NCBI GenBank assembly: GCA_964542435.1
Contig: CAZIVE010000155.1
Span: 1-5,844, forward strand
Source of the DNA: CAZIVE01 sp964542435
GTDB lineage: Bacteria > Bacteroidota > Bacteroidia > Bacteroidales > Tannerellaceae
Direction of reading: 5' to 3'
Length of the DNA: 5,844 bases
The position numbers and the translations under genes are program-made. The notes beneath the pieces were generated by a model that saw nothing but the letters and a program-made list of their open reading frames with translations, ran no database searches and had not been told where the DNA came from. The stretch's first letter is position 1, and every line of letters starts with the position of its first letter. Below are positions 5,802-5,844 of this stretch, in pieces.

Positions 5802-5844
5802 AAACGAATCATATCATATTCATACATCTCGAAGTACGAATAAA
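5802..5844. other. A/T-rich non-coding end of window
   Basis: The last bases after the terminator region are A/T-rich. They hold no reading frame, repeat or promoter match that I could support. Confidence 0.4.

Overview
The window reads as a chromosomal segment of an anaerobic Bacteroidales bacterium (Bacteroides/Prevotella/Paraprevotella-like). The evidence is a SusC/RagA-type outer-membrane transporter gene, start codons without a Shine-Dalgarno sequence, and promoter-like sequences of the Bacteroidetes type (TTTG, about 19 nt, TAnnTTTG). The genus cannot be fixed from this sequence. Two runs of exactly 100 N (1368-1467 and 2583-2682) suggest a draft or metagenome scaffold with placeholder gaps.

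Layout. The left 2.2 kb is the 5' part of a SusC-family TonB-dependent transporter gene on the minus strand. It starts at 2216, runs off the left edge, and is interrupted by the first N run. Upstream are a leader of about 180 nt with tiny reading frames and a 12-bp direct repeat, then a well-matched promoter at 2403-2433. From about 2435 to 2914 there is no convincing gene. The middle of that stretch (2535-2802) is a repeat element bounded by a 24-bp imperfect inverted repeat. It holds 16-bp repeat units and the second N run. The right half is a three-gene plus-strand cluster: a GroES-fold co-chaperone-like protein (2915-3301), NfnA/SudB (3332-4114) and NfnB/SudA (4149-5621). The genes are 30 and 34 nt apart. 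A -7 promoter box lies just before the first gene and a strong rho-independent terminator follows the last. About 150 nt of mostly non-coding sequence ends the window.

Function. NfnA and NfnB together form a cytoplasmic flavin- and iron-sulfur-containing NADH-dependent reduced ferredoxin:NADP+ oxidoreductase. It balances NADH, NADPH and ferredoxin pools in fermenting anaerobes. The GroES-like gene appears to be co-transcribed with them, with no GroEL gene beside it, and its role there is unknown. The SusC gene is divergent and functionally separate. It should import a glycan or another large nutrient with a SusD lipoprotein, which would be encoded beyond the left edge.

The least explained part is the divergent intergenic region. 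It combines a palindromic repeat element that probably broke the assembly with an unusually structured SusC leader. No CRISPR array, RNA gene, transposase or defence system is visible.
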